Origin: Photobacterium carnosum
GTDB taxonomy: Bacteria; Pseudomonadota; Gammaproteobacteria; Enterobacterales; Vibrionaceae
NCBI RefSeq assembly: GCF_002849605.1
Contig: NZ_NPIB01000016.1
Coordinates: 1-64,000, forward strand
DNA length: 64,000 nucleotides
Direction: 5' to 3'
How positions within the stretch are numbered: position 1 is the first letter of the stretch; the number at the start of each line of letters is the position of its first letter. Position numbers and translations under genes: made by a program. Of this stretch, positions 29,853 through 40,349 are shown piece after piece. Below the pieces are notes generated by a model. The model did not search any database. It was not told the DNA's origin and saw only the letters and a list, made by a program, of their open reading frames with translations.

Positions 29853-32256
29853 ATTTATTTAACTCCAGTACGACCATTGCGCCACCTGTTAAGTTTGAAG
29901 CAAGGAAGATTTCACCTTTTAGTCGCGTCATAATTGAACCACAAATACTTAACCCAAGGCCTAATCCAACATCTTTGGTGGTGGTAAAGGGAATGAATAA
30001 TTTGTTAATGATTGCGGCGTCAAAACCATCACCGCTGTCATATACCGCTAACCGAATTTTATTCGATGGACTATTTAGTTGAATAATTGTTATTTCACGT
30101 TGTTTGCAATTAGCAACTGCATCACAGCTATTAACCAATAAATTAATTAAAATTTGCTCTAGTTGAACTTGATCAGCAAGCGCATAAAGAGGGTAGTCAA
30201 TCGTATTCACCATTGTTGTTTTTTGTACTTTGGCGCGACTTTCGACCAATATTAGCGCTTGTTTGATTGAATCTTGAATATCAACTTTGCTTAATGGTTT
30301 GGTTGCTGATTGTTTTTTTGCAAAGTTTCTAAAATTTATGATCAGTTTACTCATTCGAGTAACAAGATCGTCTATTTTTGTCAGATTTGTGGGTAGATTT
30401 TCGTATTTTTTATGATCAAGTGCAAGTTTTGCACTAAATATTCGCGTTGAAATCGCAGATAGTGGTTGATTAAGTTCATGCGCAAGTGATGTCATCGTTT
30501 GGCCCACAACCGCCATTTTTGCTGCTTGAATTAATTCATCTTGAGTTTCGATCAAATCGCCTTCAATGCGTTTTCGATCTTCGATTTCGTCTCGTAGTTG
30601 TTGGTTTCGAATGGTGAGTGATTGCGTTTTCTCTGCAACCGTACTTTCTAACCAACGAGTGGTATTCTCTTGTTCGGTAATATCCGTCATTGTTATAATT
30701 ACTTTGTCATCATTACCTTGCGTAAAGGTACGAAAATCTAACCGTAAATATAAACCATGACCGTTTTTGGCGACTAATTTTACCGTCATGTTATAAGCCC
30801 CATTTGTCATTAATGGGCCATTAGCGGTAAACAAGTGCTGTAATGTAGTAAGGGTTGAACTATTAAACAGATTCCAGACTTGATGTTTTTTAGTGACATT
30901 ACAGAAATTTAATTGTTTTAGAGCTTGTGGATTAACCGATTCAACTGCACCGTTGAGATCGCAAGTAATAATGCTGGCTTGAGTATTATTGATCAAATTT
31001 AAGGCATTAGAATTTTGAATTTCTTGCATTTGTTGACAAAAATAACGCAGGTTATCGCCTAAAATACCAATCTCATCAACACCTGTGGTTTGAATATTGG
31101 CATTAAGGTTGCCACTGGCAATGGCTTGTAAATCTTGACCCAGTAGATTTAGACGTTTTACGATACCTCGACCAACTAAATAAATCGATAAAATAACACT
31201 AAGAATAATGGTAATAAAAACTACGCCAAATAAAATTAAATTACCGATCCAAATCGAACGTCTAGTCTTACCATTCAATTTGGCTAACGCATTATCAGCA
31301 TGACCAACAAGAGTTTGGATTATATTTTCTTGTTGAGTTAATTGATTACGAATATTGCGTTGGGTCTGAGTTATTTTTATATTGTTTATATTATCTTGGA
31401 TTAATAATTTTTGGAGATGACCATTAGGGGTTACTAATTGAGTAAATTCTTGCTGTAATTGACGATAAGTAATGGTTGATGGATAGTTATTTAATTGTTT
31501 ACTGATTTTATTGAGTTGTAATATTTTTTTTGCAATAGCGTCAAAGGAAGTATTGATGTCATTTTGTTGACGATGAAGAATACTATCTTCAATAAGTTGG
31601 TGTAATTCATTTACATTAACAGTAATTGTTTGAATAACTGAAAATTCAGCCATAATATTTTTGATATTAGTATCATGCTTTAGCTGTAATTGTTGCGGGG
31701 TATTAAGCAACTGCATCATTTGCCATTCAATTTCTAGACGTAATGGTTGTAATTCATCAATCAAATCTTGATGTAACCATTTAATCGTATTTTCTGTTTG
31801 TTTTAATGAAAAGCGTAGTGTATTTCTTTGCTGTAATAAGGCGATATAACTATCAATATTTGCTATTAATAGCTGCTGACCTGATTTTATTTTTGGGTAG
31901 TAATATAAACTTGAAATATTATCTATTGATTGTCGAATAGCTTTTAAAATAGAAACGATATTTTTTTTAATCGTTTTATGCTTTAACGGATTAGTATTCA
32001 TATCTAATGCTGTTAACGCTGCTTGTAACTCGGCAGTACTGCGTTCTAAACGATAACTAGAACGTAATGTTGGCATATTATCATTGGTTATCGTGCCTAT
32101 TTGTTGACTCAGCTGTTGCCATGTTAATGCGGCAATAACACTGACACTAATAGTTAAGAATGCCATTAATATAATGGCTGAGGTCAGACGATTACCGATA
32201 GTATTATTCTTTACACAGCGAATCATTATTATTATGTATCCCATTAATAATGGCAT
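29842..32256 (-). CDS. PgtB-like membrane sensor histidine kinase
   Basis: An 804-residue sensor kinase. Transmembrane helix 1 (about 22-45) precedes a ~285-residue helical, coiled-coil periplasmic region resembling TorS-type sensors. Helix 2 (about 335-360) leads to a HAMP domain, a PAS-like domain (about 415-530), a coiled coil and HisKA. The phospho-His is in LAHELNQPLSAI. The HATPase has LINLLVNSCDAV, DSGDGFD and GLGLGLSI. No receiver or Hpt domain is attached, so it should phosphorylate the overlapping PgtA-like regulator directly. The start may be at the eleventh codon (32226). No phosphoglycerate transporter gene lies beside it, so the ligand is unknown. Confidence 0.82.
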   Translation of the reverse strand: MPLLMGYIIIMIRCVKNNTIGNRLTSAIILMAFLTISVSVIAALTWQQLSQQIGTITNDNMPTLRSSYRLERSTAELQAALTALDMNTNPLKHKTIKKNIVSILKAIRQSIDNISSLYYYPKIKSGQQLLIANIDSYIALLQQRNTLRFSLKQTENTIKWLHQDLIDELQPLRLEIEWQMMQLLNTPQQLQLKHDTNIKNIMAEFSVIQTITVNVNELHQLIEDSILHRQQNDINTSFDAIAKKILQLNKISKQLNNYPSTITYRQLQQEFTQLVTPNGHLQKLLIQDNINNIKITQTQRNIRNQLTQQENIIQTLVGHADNALAKLNGKTRRSIWIGNLILFGVVFITIILSVILSIYLVGRGIVKRLNLLGQDLQAIASGNLNANIQTTGVDEIGILGDNLRYFCQQMQEIQNSNALNLINNTQASIITCDLNGAVESVNPQALKQLNFCNVTKKHQVWNLFNSSTLTTLQHLFTANGPLMTNGAYNMTVKLVAKNGHGLYLRLDFRTFTQGNDDKVIITMTDITEQENTTRWLESTVAEKTQSLTIRNQQLRDEIEDRKRIEGDLIETQDELIQAAKMAVVGQTMTSLAHELNQPLSAISTRIFSAKLALDHKKYENLPTNLTKIDDLVTRMSKLIINFRNFAKKQSATKPLSKVDIQDSIKQALILVESRAKVQKTTMVNTIDYPLYALADQVQLEQILINLLVNSCDAVANCKQREITIIQLNSPSNKIRLAVYDSGDGFDAAIINKLFIPFTTTKDVGLGLGLSICGSIMTRLKGEIFLASNLTGGAMVVLELNKYDK

Positions 32257-32498
32257 ATTGCTAATAAATTTGACCTTAATTAGGTAACTAATTTATAGCG
32301 AAGAAGTGCAATGATTATACGTCAGTGGTTGAAATGATCACTAATGGTTTTTATAACAAAACCAATGCTGTTATTAGAATTGAGTGGTGATGTTATCGTC
32401 ATTAAGGTGTCACGTTTCAGTTTTTTTATACGATAATGCTTAAGAATAACACCATAAAACCGAGTTTATTCACTCCGTTTTATGGCGTTGGTATAAAG

Positions 32499-33005
32499 CT
32501 ATGCTGTAATAATCTGTTGGATCTCACTGCATGATAAATGGTAATGGCGTGGGCATCCGCGCCAAATAGTTAGCATGCGTAGATACTTATCAAGCATTGG
32601 AACATGACTATTAAATTGATGTTCAGTGGTAGGGAACTGTGGATATAAACCTTCATCATGAGTAAGGAAACGTACGTAATTAACTAACTTAGCTTCAGTT
32701 ATTACATCAAAACCTAAAAATTGTAGTCGACGTTGGTCAATGTCTTTTGCGCCATCGCAACGGCAATCTTCTAAATTAAAAGATTCTTGAAGTGCGTGGT
32801 ACATCTCCATTATTTCAAGAACTTGTTTACATTCATCTTCTGAAACTTCGCCAAAATCTTTGCTAAGTTCACGCATCTGTAAGCAATAGCCGCGTTCAAT
32901 AATCATTTGTAGGCGGTGATATTTTTCAGCATTTTCAGGTGCGATTTTTGCCATGATGTAATATTGATTAGATAGAATTAGACGTTGAGCGTGAGTCATT
33001 TCCAT
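32499..33005 (-). CDS. yfbU: YfbU family protein (UPF0304)
   Basis: A 168-residue soluble protein starting at [18 protein letters not shown], with GAGG upstream; the open frame runs five codons further. Conserved blocks include [26 protein letters not shown] and a C-terminal [16 protein letters not shown]. coli YfbU has been associated with cell death under MazF, but its biochemistry is undefined. In E. coli yfbU and yfbV flank ackA; here yfbU lies about 7 kb away on the same strand as ackA. Confidence 0.93.
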   Translation of the reverse strand: MEMTHAQRLILSNQYYIMAKIAPENAEKYHRLQMIIERGYCLQMRELSKDFGEVSEDECKQVLEIMEMYHALQESFNLEDCRCDGAKDIDQRRLQFLGFDVITEAKLVNYVRFLTHDEGLYPQFPTTEHQFNSHVPMLDKYLRMLTIWRGCPRHYHLSCSEIQQIITA

Positions 33006-33423
33006 AGTTGTAAGCCTCAAATTTTTTATAGATTGTGCTCGCTCAGCTTTGATTGTATTGCTGTAGTGAGTACAAGGAATATTTATTATGAGCGTGAGAT
33101 TAGCAGGTTGAGTATAAAATAAAATGATCTGACACCGCGAATAGGATTATTTTTTGTTAACGAATGTTATCCATTTGATATATTGGTAAAAATCTTATCT
33201 ATTTGATTTTAATTAAAAACCACTATTTTTGTGGGTTTATTCCGTCATTGAATATCAATACAATGTGAATGAAGGAAGAAGCTTTAGTGATTAAATAGTT
33301 TTCAGATGGATATTAAGCGATGGTTGAGAGTGATGGCGGTGGCTTGTTGTGGGATGTTGTGTGTTATTTAAAGGAGTATCGATAACAATACCTGTTATCG
33401 ATACAATATATAATACGTTAGAT
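33006..33423. other. Intergenic region between yfbU and fhs
   Basis: About 420 AT-rich bases with no gene. It should contain the yfbU promoter; the fhs 3' hairpin at 33376-33404 lies at the other end. Confidence 0.5.
33376..33404 (-). terminator. Hairpin after fhs
   Basis: A perfect 11-bp stem GTATCGATAAC/GTTATCGATAC with a 7-base loop begins 19 bases past the fhs stop. On the minus strand it is followed by TCCTTTAA, so the T run is weak. The central ATCGAT makes each arm partly self-complementary. Confidence 0.55.
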
Positions 33424-35178
33424 TTAGGTTAGACCGATGATATTGCCATCAGCATCAAGATCAAGATTCATGAATGCGGGTTTTTCAGGTAGGCCTGGCA
33501 TGGTCATTACATTGCCACATAAAGCATAGATAAAACCGGCACCTGCACATAATTTCAGCTCTCTAATTGGAACGGTAAAATTTGTTGGTGCGCCTTTAAT
33601 ATGCGGTTCGGTAGTAATCGATAATGGCGTTTTTGCCATACATATTGCTAATTTATTAAAACCTTGTGCTTTTAATTGGGCCAATTGTTGAGTCGCTAAA
33701 GGTGAAAGCTCAATATTTTTAGCACCATAACCAATTTCAGCGACTGCCATTAATTTTTCTTCAATGGTTTGGTCTAAGCTATACAGTGGTTTGAAGTTTG
33801 CAGGCTTTTCGCAGGCATGAACAACGGCATTTGCGAGTGCTATTGCGCCATCGCCTCCTTTTGTAAATGCTTCACTTAATGCAACATCAACATGAACATT
33901 AAACGTTGTGGTTAAAATCAGTTGTTTTAATTGCTCAAGTTCTTGATCGGTATCTTGTGGAAAACGGTTAATGGCAACCACAACCGGGACACCGTATTTG
34001 GCGGCGTTATTAATATGCCAACGTAAATTCTCAAAACCAGCAATTAGGGCTGCTGTATCTGTCTCAAAAATAGTATCAGGTAGTCGTTGTCCTGGGCGTA
34101 AATCATAAAGCCCAGAATTTGCTTTAAGGCCCCGTAAGGTTGCAACTACGACTGCACAATCGGGTCCACGTCCTGCTTGTTGTGCTTTAATATTACACGC
34201 TTTTTCAAACCCCATATCAGAACCAAATCCACCTTCAGTAACCGTAAACTCACTTAATTTCAGTGCGATTTTATCGGCAATAATAGATGAGTTACCGTGG
34301 GCAATATTTGCAAATGGGCCTGCATGGATAAGGGTTGGCACTCCTTCTAGCGTTTGCATTAATGTGGGTTCAATTGCTTCACACATAGTAACGGCCATGG
34401 CGCCCGCAACTTTGAGATCTTCGGTAGTAACCGGTTCACCATCAAGGTTATAAGCGACAACTATTTTACCAATTCGCTGACGCATATCGGCTAAATCTGT
34501 AGCAAGGGCTAAAATTGCCATTAATTCAGAAGCGGCAGATATATCAAAGCCATCGTGGCGTTCAAGACCATTAATGGTTTTACCTGGTTCATTTTGACCA
34601 ATGGTGATCATACGTAGTGCGCGATCATTGTGGTCGATTACTCGCTTCCAACTAATATTATTAATATCAATTCGTAGTGCTGGTAGGTCTGTATGTGCAG
34701 TAAAAGTGTCATAACCTAAGCGATTTTCATGATAAAGACGAGCATCTAATGCTGCAGCTGCAAGATTATGTGCGGCAGTAACAGCATGAATATCACCCGT
34801 TAAGTGTAGGTTGAGCTTTTCCATTGGAGCTACTTGGCTATAACCGCCGCCAGCAGCACCGCCTTTAATGCCAAATACTGGCCCCATTGATGGTTGGCGA
34901 ATGCAAGCAAATACAGAGCGTTTAATTTTAGCTAACCCTTGTGCTAAGCCAATGGTGGTTACTGTTTTACCTTCACCTAGCGGAGTGGGAGTAATGGCAG
35001 TAACGAGTATTAGTTTACCTTCTGGTTTATTACTTAACCGTTTTAAAATAGCGGGTTTTACTTTGGCTTTTAAGCTGCCTTGAGGCGTAAGATCTTGTGC
35101 TTCAATGCCAGCATTAAAGGCGATGCGATCAATGGGGGTGAGTCGCGTTTCACGGCAAATTTCGATGTCGCTTTTCAT
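33424..35178 (-). CDS. fhs: Formate--tetrahydrofolate ligase (Fhs)
   Basis: A 584-residue enzyme joining formate to tetrahydrofolate with ATP to give 10-formyl-THF, a one-carbon donor for purine and formyl-Met synthesis. The P-loop TPLGEGKT (about 65-72), [25 protein letters not shown] and [12 protein letters not shown] are typical. It is slightly longer than the ~555-residue clostridial enzyme. E. coli lacks the gene, while many Vibrionaceae have it. A PurR-type operator precedes it. The nearby pflB-focA and pflA genes make and move formate. Confidence 0.95.
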   Translation of the reverse strand: MKSDIEICRETRLTPIDRIAFNAGIEAQDLTPQGSLKAKVKPAILKRLSNKPEGKLILVTAITPTPLGEGKTVTTIGLAQGLAKIKRSVFACIRQPSMGPVFGIKGGAAGGGYSQVAPMEKLNLHLTGDIHAVTAAHNLAAAALDARLYHENRLGYDTFTAHTDLPALRIDINNISWKRVIDHNDRALRMITIGQNEPGKTINGLERHDGFDISAASELMAILALATDLADMRQRIGKIVVAYNLDGEPVTTEDLKVAGAMAVTMCEAIEPTLMQTLEGVPTLIHAGPFANIAHGNSSIIADKIALKLSEFTVTEGGFGSDMGFEKACNIKAQQAGRGPDCAVVVATLRGLKANSGLYDLRPGQRLPDTIFETDTAALIAGFENLRWHINNAAKYGVPVVVAINRFPQDTDQELEQLKQLILTTTFNVHVDVALSEAFTKGGDGAIALANAVVHACEKPANFKPLYSLDQTIEEKLMAVAEIGYGAKNIELSPLATQQLAQLKAQGFNKLAICMAKTPLSITTEPHIKGAPTNFTVPIRELKLCAGAGFIYALCGNVMTMPGLPEKPAFMNLDLDADGNIIGLT

Positions 35179-35263
35179 GAGAGCTTATTTCCTCATCGGC
35201 AGAAAGAGTAATACGAATATTGATATTTAATGCTTTTTAACTGAAAAGATGTCTTTTTTATTA

Positions 35264-35279
35264 ACGCAAACGTTTGCTT
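35264..35279. promoter_or_regulatory. PurR-type operator upstream of fhs
   Basis: ACGCAAACGTTTGCTT matches the PurR palindrome ACGCAAACGTTTGCGT at 15 of 16 positions. It lies 86 bases before the fhs start codon. Purine control of 10-formyl-THF supply would be coherent. Confidence 0.8.
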
Positions 35280-35509
35280 TTGGTTTATACCATAATTTTA
35301 TCATGGATAAATATCATTTTATGGTTTTTTTATAGGGACTGTTGCTATTTGGTGGAAGATAAAGAGGGGATATTTATCGTATTCCATTATTATGAAATGT
35401 ATTATTCCATTATTAGTTATTGGTTGTTTTTTACTCTGCATTTAAAGTATATAAATTATAAAAAATGACCCTGATCAAGTAGGGTGTAATTTTAGCAAAG
35501 GAAGTTATT

Positions 35510-35614
35510 ATGCAAGAACCTGTAACGAAGTGGAAGTATACAGTACCAATCTCATTGTTAATTATGGTGTTGTTAATCTCTTTTCTTGTCACAATTTTAC
35601 CGTTGTCACGATAA
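35510..35614 (+). CDS. Small single-pass membrane protein
   Basis: A 34-codon ORF beginning MQEPVTKWKYTVPISLLIMV and ending in ILPLSR. The Shine-Dalgarno AAAGGAAG is at ideal distance. It encodes a short charged N-terminus and a single helix of about 20 hydrophobic residues, and is followed by a strong terminator. These three signs support a real small protein. I do not recognise a family. It lies between divergent fhs and convergent pflA. Confidence 0.6.
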   Translation: MQEPVTKWKYTVPISLLIMVLLISFLVTILPLSR

Positions 35615-35643
35615 ATACTATTTTATCTTTTCAGTTTAAATAG

Positions 35644-35696
35644 AAAAGAGCGACTTATCTAACTCCTTAGAGATAAAGATAAGCCGCTCTTTTTTG
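35644..35696. terminator. Bidirectional terminator between the small ORF and pflA
   Basis: AAAAGAGCG-(A)-CTTATCT...AGATAAG-CCGCTCTTTTTT is a long stem with a one-base bulge and A and T runs on both sides. Confidence 0.88.
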
Positions 35697-35720
35697 TATT
35701 AACAACTATGACACCGTTGT

Positions 35721-36461
35721 TTAATACATAACCTTCTTGCCATAGCTTGCAAGAATGTTTTTAATATTTTCCATTGTTTCTTTTTTCGGTGGCTTAACCC
35801 CAGTTAATGGGTATTCAAAGCCTAGTGCTTCCCACTTGTGCTCACCAAGCTGATGGTAGGGTAGCAGCTCGATTTTTTCAATATTATCCATGTCTTTGAT
35901 GAACTCACCAAGTTGGTGTGCAGATTGCTCGTCATCAGTGTACCCCGGTACAATCACGTAACGGATCCAAGTCTTTTGGCCGCGCTGGTGTAGGTAACGT
36001 GCAAAATCAAGTATACGTTTATTTGAAACGCCAGCTAAGTTTTGGTGAACGTTATCATCCATTTGCTTGATATCAAGCATTACCAAATCTGTGGCATCTA
36101 AGACTTCATCTACCACATCAGTATGTTTACGGATGTAGCCATTGGTATCAAGGCAAGTATGAATACCATCAGCTTGTGCTGCACGGAAGAAATCACGGAC
36201 AAATTCTGGTTGCAGCATGGCTTCGCCACCAGATGCGGTAACACCACCACCAGAAGCATTCATGAAGTGACGGTATGATCTTGCTTCATGCATCAATTCT
36301 TCAATAGTAGCTTCACGACCGTCATGGGTGTCCCATGTATCACGATTGTGGCAGTATTTGCAGCGCATTAAGCAACCTTGCAGGAATACAATAAACCGAA
36401 TTCCTGGGCCATCGACGGTTCCGCAAGATTCGAAAGAGTGAATACGACCTGTTACTGACAT
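35721..36461 (-). CDS. pflA: PflA, pyruvate formate-lyase activating enzyme
   Basis: A 246-residue radical SAM enzyme that installs the glycyl radical on PflB under anaerobiosis. The CxxxCxxC cluster motif is CLMRCKYC, preceded by [30 protein letters not shown] is the SAM-binding glycine-rich motif. The start is at MSVTGRIHS, giving exactly the E. coli length; GGAG lies upstream. It is separated from its partner pflB by the three-gene signalling region. Confidence 0.95.
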   Translation of the reverse strand: MSVTGRIHSFESCGTVDGPGIRFIVFLQGCLMRCKYCHNRDTWDTHDGREATIEELMHEARSYRHFMNASGGGVTASGGEAMLQPEFVRDFFRAAQADGIHTCLDTNGYIRKHTDVVDEVLDATDLVMLDIKQMDDNVHQNLAGVSNKRILDFARYLHQRGQKTWIRYVIVPGYTDDEQSAHQLGEFIKDMDNIEKIELLPYHQLGEHKWEALGFEYPLTGVKPPKKETMENIKNILASYGKKVMY

Positions 36462-36579
36462 TGTTCTATTTCTCCGCATATCGCGTTTTATTTATGTGTT
36501 ATTTTATTACAAAACAGGTTTTGAATATAGCGAAAACTCAAGATGTTAATCAATATGGTTGCGTAAAAGTAAGTGGCAT

Positions 36580-37803
36580 TTAAACGGGTTGTATTTGTTG
36601 TGTTGACGGTGAACTAATTAATAATTGGTGGCTTCGTTGTTGCCATTGAGTATGCCAAATAGGAATTTGACTAAATGGCAATGGTGGTGAAATAAAATAG
36701 CCTTGTGCTAGCTCACAACCCATTTTTTGCAGTTTTAGCCATAAGGTAATATCTTCCACACCCTCTGCAATTGCCGTTAGATTGAGGCGTTGAGCGAGTA
36801 ATAAGCAAGTTTCAATAATCACTTTAGCGGTATAGTTTGTTTGCATTGCTTGTACAAAACTAATATCTAACTTTAATGATTTAAACGGTAAGATATCAAG
36901 TTGTTTTAATGATGAATATCCCGTACCAAAATCGTCAATTGAAAGATTAAAACCATACATGCCTAATCGAGCAGCCGCTTCTAATGCTTTTCCTGCAGAT
37001 TCAAAAAGATCCGATTCGGTTAATTCAAAATATAACCAATGATGCAGTTGTGGATATTGATGATGTAGCGCTAACACGTTATTAATGAAATTACGTTCAA
37101 CTAATGTTTCTGCTGATATATTGACAGCAACCTTGCGGCCACAAAAAATAGGTTGTTGACTAATTATATGATTAATTATCAGTAATGCTAGTTGGCTGTC
37201 TTTTCCTATATTCGAGATTATTTTAATAAATTTCATTGCTGGAACAATGCCATAATCTGGATGAATAAAACGGATTAATGCTTCGCTAGCAACCCATTCT
37301 CCAGTTTGTAAACTTACTATAGGTTGATAATAAGGAATAAGATAATTGGAATTGAATGCCTCGATGATATCTTTTTCAGTAAGATCTTGTTGTAAAGGCG
37401 GTGTTATGTTGTTTGATTGTAAGCTGTTTGTCGCGATGATTAACAATTGTTTTAATTGTTCGAGGTGAGTAGGTTTAACTAAAGTACCTAATAAATTAAG
37501 ACCATAGTTTTTACACATTTTATCGACACTATGTAGAACACCCGCATTTAAAGCACTGGTAATAATTATTGCACCAGTAAACTGTTGTTCAGCAAGGTGA
37601 CCCAGAAAACTAATACCATCCATTTGTGGCATGTTGAGATCACAAAATAATAATTGTGGTTGATAACGTGTTACCGCTGCTAATGCATCAATGCCATTGG
37701 CTGCAAAATAGAGATGATCTTGATTTGGATCGATAAGATGAGTTAATTGGGTTGCAAGAACTTGACGTTGAAAGTCATGATCTTCAATCAATAATATGTT
37801 CAT
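36580..37803 (-). CDS. REC-EAL response regulator (VieA-like, no HTH)
   Basis: A 407-residue response regulator. The receiver domain (1-125) has phospho-acceptor Asp in LLFCDLNMPQMDG, a Ser/Thr switch in IIITSA and Lys in LVKP. The EAL domain (about 145-395) keeps the residues needed for cyclic-di-GMP hydrolysis: SEALIRF, VNISAETL, FELTES, IDDFGTGYSSL, LKLDISFV, AIAEGVED and QGYF. It should therefore be an active phosphodiesterase controlled by phosphorylation. V. cholerae VieA has the same REC-EAL order plus a C-terminal HTH, which is missing here. It starts 9 bases after the hybrid kinase and is clearly cotranscribed with it. Confidence 0.88.
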   Translation of the reverse strand: MNILLIEDHDFQRQVLATQLTHLIDPNQDHLYFAANGIDALAAVTRYQPQLLFCDLNMPQMDGISFLGHLAEQQFTGAIIITSALNAGVLHSVDKMCKNYGLNLLGTLVKPTHLEQLKQLLIIATNSLQSNNITPPLQQDLTEKDIIEAFNSNYLIPYYQPIVSLQTGEWVASEALIRFIHPDYGIVPAMKFIKIISNIGKDSQLALLIINHIISQQPIFCGRKVAVNISAETLVERNFINNVLALHHQYPQLHHWLYFELTESDLFESAGKALEAAARLGMYGFNLSIDDFGTGYSSLKQLDILPFKSLKLDISFVQAMQTNYTAKVIIETCLLLAQRLNLTAIAEGVEDITLWLKLQKMGCELAQGYFISPPLPFSQIPIWHTQWQQRSHQLLISSPSTQQIQPV

Positions 37804-37812
37804 ATTTCGATC

Positions 37813-40329
37813 CTATTTACTGTTAATTTGATGTGATAATTGTTCGATTAAATGTTCAATCTGCTGGTAATTTTGTTGTATACCCGTTATGTCTTTTTGA
37901 ATATGTTGTGTTTGTAATTCAAGCTTCTGAGTTACTTGTGCTAATGGATGAAAAGCCATCATCCGTGCAGCTCCTTTCATACGATGACTCACCATAAAGA
38001 TATTATCATTGTTTTGTTGTGTTATTGCTGTTTTAAGTTGTGATAAATCATCAAAACAAGAATCTAAATATTGTTGTAGTAGCGTTTGGCAAAGATCATT
38101 ATCACCAAAAATGGGTAATAGTTCATTAATATCAATAAGAGCAAGAGGTGTTGTTGATGTTATTGGTTTAATTATTTCTAGTGATAAATCTTTAACGTTC
38201 TTAGTCATGTCTAATGGTTTTAGCCATTGAGTTAATACTGTTTTTAGCTGCTGTTGTTTTAATGGCTTAATTAAATAATCACTAAAACCCATCACTTTAA
38301 AACGATCTGTATTCGTTAGCGCATTAGCTGTAATCGCAATAATGGGTAATATAGCCGCTCCTGTTTGCCGTTCTTGCTCTCTGATTGTTTTAGTTAACTC
38401 GTAACCATCCATTTCAGGCATATGGCAATCTGTTAATAAAATATTGTAGTGAGTATTTGCTAGTGCAGATAAAGCTTGTTTACCATTGTCCACAATATCG
38501 ACAGCATAATTAAGTTGTTCTAGTTGTTGTTTGAGTATTTGTTGATTGATAGGGTGATCTTCTGCTACCAAAATATAACGATGATTAGCAATAGCCTGCT
38601 CTCGAGTCTGAGGCGAAGGTAAGGAATGCTGGTATTGGAAGTCATTATTATAAGGTTGGAATGGTTGGGTTAATGCGCGATAAAGTTGTTGAGATAAGAG
38701 TGGGCTTAGGGAAATATTACGCGCGTTAATATTGGATGTTAACATTACATCAGTTGATGTAATGGTGATCCAATTAACAGATGGTAAGTTAATAGCGATC
38801 CAATTAAGATCAATATTATGCTGTTCTGCCCATGATTGAGGTACAAAAATGGTATCAATACATTGGATTGATATCGCAACCGCTAGCTGTTCTTTTGTCG
38901 TTACATTTAGTCGGGATATAGAGCAATGCCAAGCCGTTAAGTAGTTTATTAAGATGGGATCATCTACCATTGATAATAATCCACAGTGTTTATTTAATGC
39001 TTCAATTTTAGTTGGCTGACAAATATCAAAGGTCAGTGTGATGATGAAATTTGAACCTTGATTTGGATGACTTGATACTGCGATCGTACCACCCATTAAT
39101 TGAATAAGTTGATGACAAATAGATAAACCTAGCCCGGTACCGTTATAACGACGATCAGTATTTTGTTCTATTTGTTCAAATGGTTGAAATAGCTTAGAGA
39201 TATCTTTAGGGGCGATACCAATACCGGTATCGGTGACTCTAAAAGTAATAACTTGTTGGTTATTTTGTTGCGACAATAAATTAATATCAAGACGTATTTC
39301 CCCCTGAGAAGTAAATTTAATCGCATTATTTAGCAAATTATTAAGAATTTGTTTAAGACGCATACTATCAAAACGTAAACTTTCGGCAATATTAGGATCT
39401 AACCATAATTTAAAATCGAGTCCTTTTTGTGTGGCATGAATAGCATGCGGTTGCACTAAAATAGTGATTATTTGGTTTAATATTTTTTGTTGGGGATGAA
39501 TCTCGAGTTTGTTTGATTCAAGTTTAGAAAAATCTAATACGTCATTAACAATGTTTAATAAATGGTCACTTGAAAGCATGAGATTTTTATGTATTTGATT
39601 TATTTCTGGTTGTTGTGCGTAAGGCTTCATTAAATCTAATAAACAAATAATACCGCTAATTGGGGTGCGGATCTCATGACTCATTATTGCCAAGAAACGT
39701 GATTTTGCGGTGGTTGCTGCTTGAGATTTTTGTTTGGCTATGGTTAATGCTAATTGTTGCTGCTTTAATTGAGTGATATCAATCAAAATACTATTCCACT
39801 GCCAACCGACTGCTGCTGGGGTGATTTTGCAGCGTAGCTCAATCCAGCAAGGGGTTGTGGAGTCTTGATTATTGACTTGAAGCTCTGTACGCCAATAGCC
39901 TTGTTTTACAGCGTTACGCATTTCTGTGAGTAAGATTTGATGATCATCTCGCTGGGCAATACGATCTTGTAATAAGCGTGGAAAAAAATAAAATTTACTG
40001 GCTGAAATACCAGTAAAATCAATAATCTTTTCACTTATGAATAAAATATCAATATCCATTGGATCATCACTTTTTTGGTGATGTTGAATCAATACGCCAT
40101 CAAAATTATTGGTTAAATAAGTTAATTTTTCTTCAACGGCTTTACGGTGTTTAATTTCAAGACTTAGACGACGATTCCAAATGGTAATGGCACCAATAAT
40201 ACAACTTATGGCTAAACTAAATGTGATAGCTAATATAATTAACCGATGATAATCACCATCCTCTTTAAGAATAATCGTATACCACTTTTTTTTGATATTA
40301 GCTAACGTATCAGGAGGCAAAGAGTCCAA
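37813..40329 (-). CDS. Hybrid sensor kinase, C-terminal part of a split BvgS/VieS-like protein
   Basis: An 838-codon frame opening at a TTG with no ribosome-binding site. It begins mid-domain: LLRNIINKVLDSLPPDTLAN precedes IKKKWY, the end of a periplasmic SBP domain. A transmembrane helix (about 28-50), a PAS domain (about 65-190) and HisKA follow, with phospho-His in AIMSHEIRTPISG. The HATPase has LNNLLNNAIKF, DTGIGI and GTGLGLSI. A receiver (about 588-705, LLTDCHMPEMDG) and an Hpt domain with VSHRMKGAARM complete it. Between HATPase and receiver, about 100 residues look like a degenerate receiver. The kinase half is intact in all motifs. It lacks its own start and sensor because of a frameshift at 40364-40370. 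Confidence 0.85.
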   Translation of the reverse strand: MDSLPPDTLANIKKKWYTIILKEDGDYHRLIILAITFSLAISCIIGAITIWNRRLSLEIKHRKAVEEKLTYLTNNFDGVLIQHHQKSDDPMDIDILFISEKIIDFTGISASKFYFFPRLLQDRIAQRDDHQILLTEMRNAVKQGYWRTELQVNNQDSTTPCWIELRCKITPAAVGWQWNSILIDITQLKQQQLALTIAKQKSQAATTAKSRFLAIMSHEIRTPISGIICLLDLMKPYAQQPEINQIHKNLMLSSDHLLNIVNDVLDFSKLESNKLEIHPQQKILNQIITILVQPHAIHATQKGLDFKLWLDPNIAESLRFDSMRLKQILNNLLNNAIKFTSQGEIRLDINLLSQQNNQQVITFRVTDTGIGIAPKDISKLFQPFEQIEQNTDRRYNGTGLGLSICHQLIQLMGGTIAVSSHPNQGSNFIITLTFDICQPTKIEALNKHCGLLSMVDDPILINYLTAWHCSISRLNVTTKEQLAVAISIQCIDTIFVPQSWAEQHNIDLNWIAINLPSVNWITITSTDVMLTSNINARNISLSPLLSQQLYRALTQPFQPYNNDFQYQHSLPSPQTREQAIANHRYILVAEDHPINQQILKQQLEQLNYAVDIVDNGKQALSALANTHYNILLTDCHMPEMDGYELTKTIREQERQTGAAILPIIAITANALTNTDRFKVMGFSDYLIKPLKQQQLKTVLTQWLKPLDMTKNVKDLSLEIIKPITSTTPLALIDINELLPIFGDNDLCQTLLQQYLDSCFDDLSQLKTAITQQNNDNIFMVSHRMKGAARMMAFHPLAQVTQKLELQTQHIQKDITGIQQNYQQIEHLIEQLSHQINSK

Positions 40330-40349
40330 TACTTTATTAATAATATTTC

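Noticed and set aside
32448..32492. Hairpin ACCATAAAACC...CCGTTTTATGGCG after yfbU as a terminator
   Set aside because: Stem is imperfect and the minus-strand flank lacks a T run; too weak to list.
35274..35468. 64-codon plus-strand ORF upstream of the small membrane protein
   Set aside because: Very AT-rich, no ribosome-binding site, overlaps the PurR operator and fhs promoter region, and aromatic-rich composition typical of chance frames.
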